Assembly: GCF_000389635.1 (NCBI RefSeq)
Contig: NC_021182.1
Location: 2,108,001-2,172,000, forward strand
Origin: Clostridium pasteurianum BC1
Lineage (GTDB): Bacteria; Bacillota; Clostridia; Clostridiales; Clostridiaceae
Length of the DNA: 64,000 nt
Reading direction: 5' to 3'
Shown here: in pieces, positions 63,113 to 64,000 of the stretch
Layout of the letters: each line of letters opens with the position of its first letter
How positions within the stretch are numbered: position 1 is the first letter of the stretch
Translations under genes and position numbers: made by a program
Notes under the pieces: generated by a model
What the model saw: the letters and a program-made list of their open reading frames with translations, nothing else
Databases searched by the model: none
Told to the model about the DNA's origin: nothing

Positions 63113-64000
63113 ATGATAAAGGATAAAAAAAAGAAAAAAATATTTGATAGGTATACTGTTTTAATTGTAATTATGATAATTGCCTTTTCCGCTATTGGAA
63201 CACAGCTATTTAACTTACAAGTGAATATGGGAACGTATTACAGTGAAACGGCTAATACTAAGTCTCATAAGCTCATACCACAGGAAGGTCCTAGAGGAAC
63301 AATTACAGATAAGAATGGTATAAATCTTGCAACCAACATCCAGAGCTATGAGGTTACTTTTATGGATACTGATGACAGTGAAAAGCAATTTTTTTCTACC
63401 ATGTCAAAGATATTTAAAATATTAGATGATAATGGTGAACATCAAGATGATAGTTTTGCATTAAAAGTTAATCCATTCAGATTTGAATTTAATGCCAGTG
63501 ATCCTAAGAGCATACAGACTTTGCAGCTTAGATTTCTAAAGGATAGAGGTTTTCAGGATTCTATATTAAAAACAGAATTTAAGGGCAAAAAGGAAACTGA
63601 TTTAACACCAGCAGAAACAAGCAAGCTTGACAGTGAACTTCTTAAATTGACTCCAGAACAAGTATTTAATACGCTTATAGATGATAAGCATTACGGAATA
63701 GTTTCAGGAGTTTCAAAGCTTGACAGTAAATATACAGTAGATGAATTAAGAAGATATTTACTGGTAAAAGATGCCATAAAGATGAATAGTTTTTCTGGGT
63801 ATAAACCAGTACCTATTGCCAGTAATATTAAAAAAAATACAGCACTAATATTATGGCAAAAGCTATCCGATTTATCTGGAATAAATGTGGACATTCAGCC
63901 TATGAGGAGTTATCCTTATGGAACTCTTGCTTCTTCAGTTTTGGGATATATAAATAAGATAAGCTCTACAGATCAGGAGAAGTATGCTGAAAAAGGTTAT
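63113..64000 (+). CDS. second PBP2 copy, partial at window end
   Basis: An open frame of 296 codons running off the window. It is closely similar to the 60117 protein throughout: RYTVLIVIMIIAFSAIGTQL, LIPQEGPRGTITDKNGINLA, NPFRFEFNASDPKSIQTLQL, MNSFSGYKPVPIASNIKKN and MRSYPYGTLASSVLGYINKI. The transpeptidase boxes lie beyond the window. The upstream 60 bases also match the mreD end and mrdA start. A tandem duplication followed by divergence; the terminator between suggests its own promoter and perhaps a specialised, e.g. sporulation, role. Confidence 0.92.
   Translation, partial: MIKDKKKKKIFDRYTVLIVIMIIAFSAIGTQLFNLQVNMGTYYSETANTKSHKLIPQEGPRGTITDKNGINLATNIQSYEVTFMDTDDSEKQFFSTMSKIFKILDDNGEHQDDSFALKVNPFRFEFNASDPKSIQTLQLRFLKDRGFQDSILKTEFKGKKETDLTPAETSKLDSELLKLTPEQVFNTLIDDKHYGIVSGVSKLDSKYTVDELRRYLLVKDAIKMNSFSGYKPVPIASNIKKNTALILWQKLSDLSGINVDIQPMRSYPYGTLASSVLGYINKISSTDQEKYAEKGY

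Overview
The window is very AT-rich DNA from a spore-forming, anaerobic Clostridium-type firmicute. Evidence for this is a small acid-soluble spore protein, a ytvI-like sporulation gene, strong GGAGG-type ribosome sites, many TTG starts, and genes of anaerobic one-carbon and redox metabolism, including a complete Ni-Fe CO dehydrogenase with its maturation proteins. A CO-using acetogen-like Clostridium fits best. The species cannot be fixed from the sequence alone.

Layout. 1-3000: small accessory genes, a probable yjdF riboswitch with a shortened yjdF gene, and two copies of a tRNA 3' end bracketing 1.4 kb. 3071-6932: a biotin/pimelate-type operon (MaoC-like hydratase, bioY, thiolase, acyl-CoA ligase) behind a perfect BirA-type operator. 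7000-25500: mixed genes (MarR regulator with tandem operators, SASP, multi-PAS orphan histidine kinase, fabF, radical SAM protein, aldo/keto reductase, CAP-domain protein, polysaccharide deacetylase, DedA, UppP) with many decayed gene relics between them. 25858-34113: a redox island holding a nitrogenase-like NifD/NifK pair with no NifH, then cooS-cooC-cooT and a His-rich small protein. It is bracketed by a ferritin-like gene and an internally deleted copy of it. 34237-48364: diguanylate cyclase, truA, lactate permease, yaaA with an early stop, ytvI split by an intact IS256-family element, a nitrogenase-associated ArsC-like protein, two AEC transporters around an aldehyde dehydrogenase, and a lipoprotein. 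49118-53059: a three-gene GlpA-type flavoprotein operon, a MITE-like palindromic element and luxS. 53326-64000: small envelope genes, then the cell-shape cluster maf-radC-mreB-mreC-mreD-mrdA, followed by a tandem second mrdA copy that runs off the window.

How parts work together. The CODH gene is followed by its Ni-insertion ATPase (CooC), a CooT-type Ni protein and a His-rich protein, a self-contained Ni-site assembly unit. The nitrogenase-like pair keeps all P-cluster cysteines in both subunits but appears to have lost the FeMo-cofactor histidine, so its substrate is probably not N2. It is the best candidate for an undescribed enzyme here. The biotin operon pairs vitamin uptake (BioY) with enzymes that could build or modify the pimeloyl chain, all under one BirA-type site.

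A second layer is non-coding. At least six copies of a 100-170 base structured repeat lie between genes on both strands. They share conserved ends (TTATCC and GGATAA types) and inner stems that change by compensating bases. A separate 277-bp element has near-perfect 22-bp terminal inverted repeats filled with GTGAAAG/CTTTCAC heptamers. No CRISPR array, rRNA or intact tRNA was seen.
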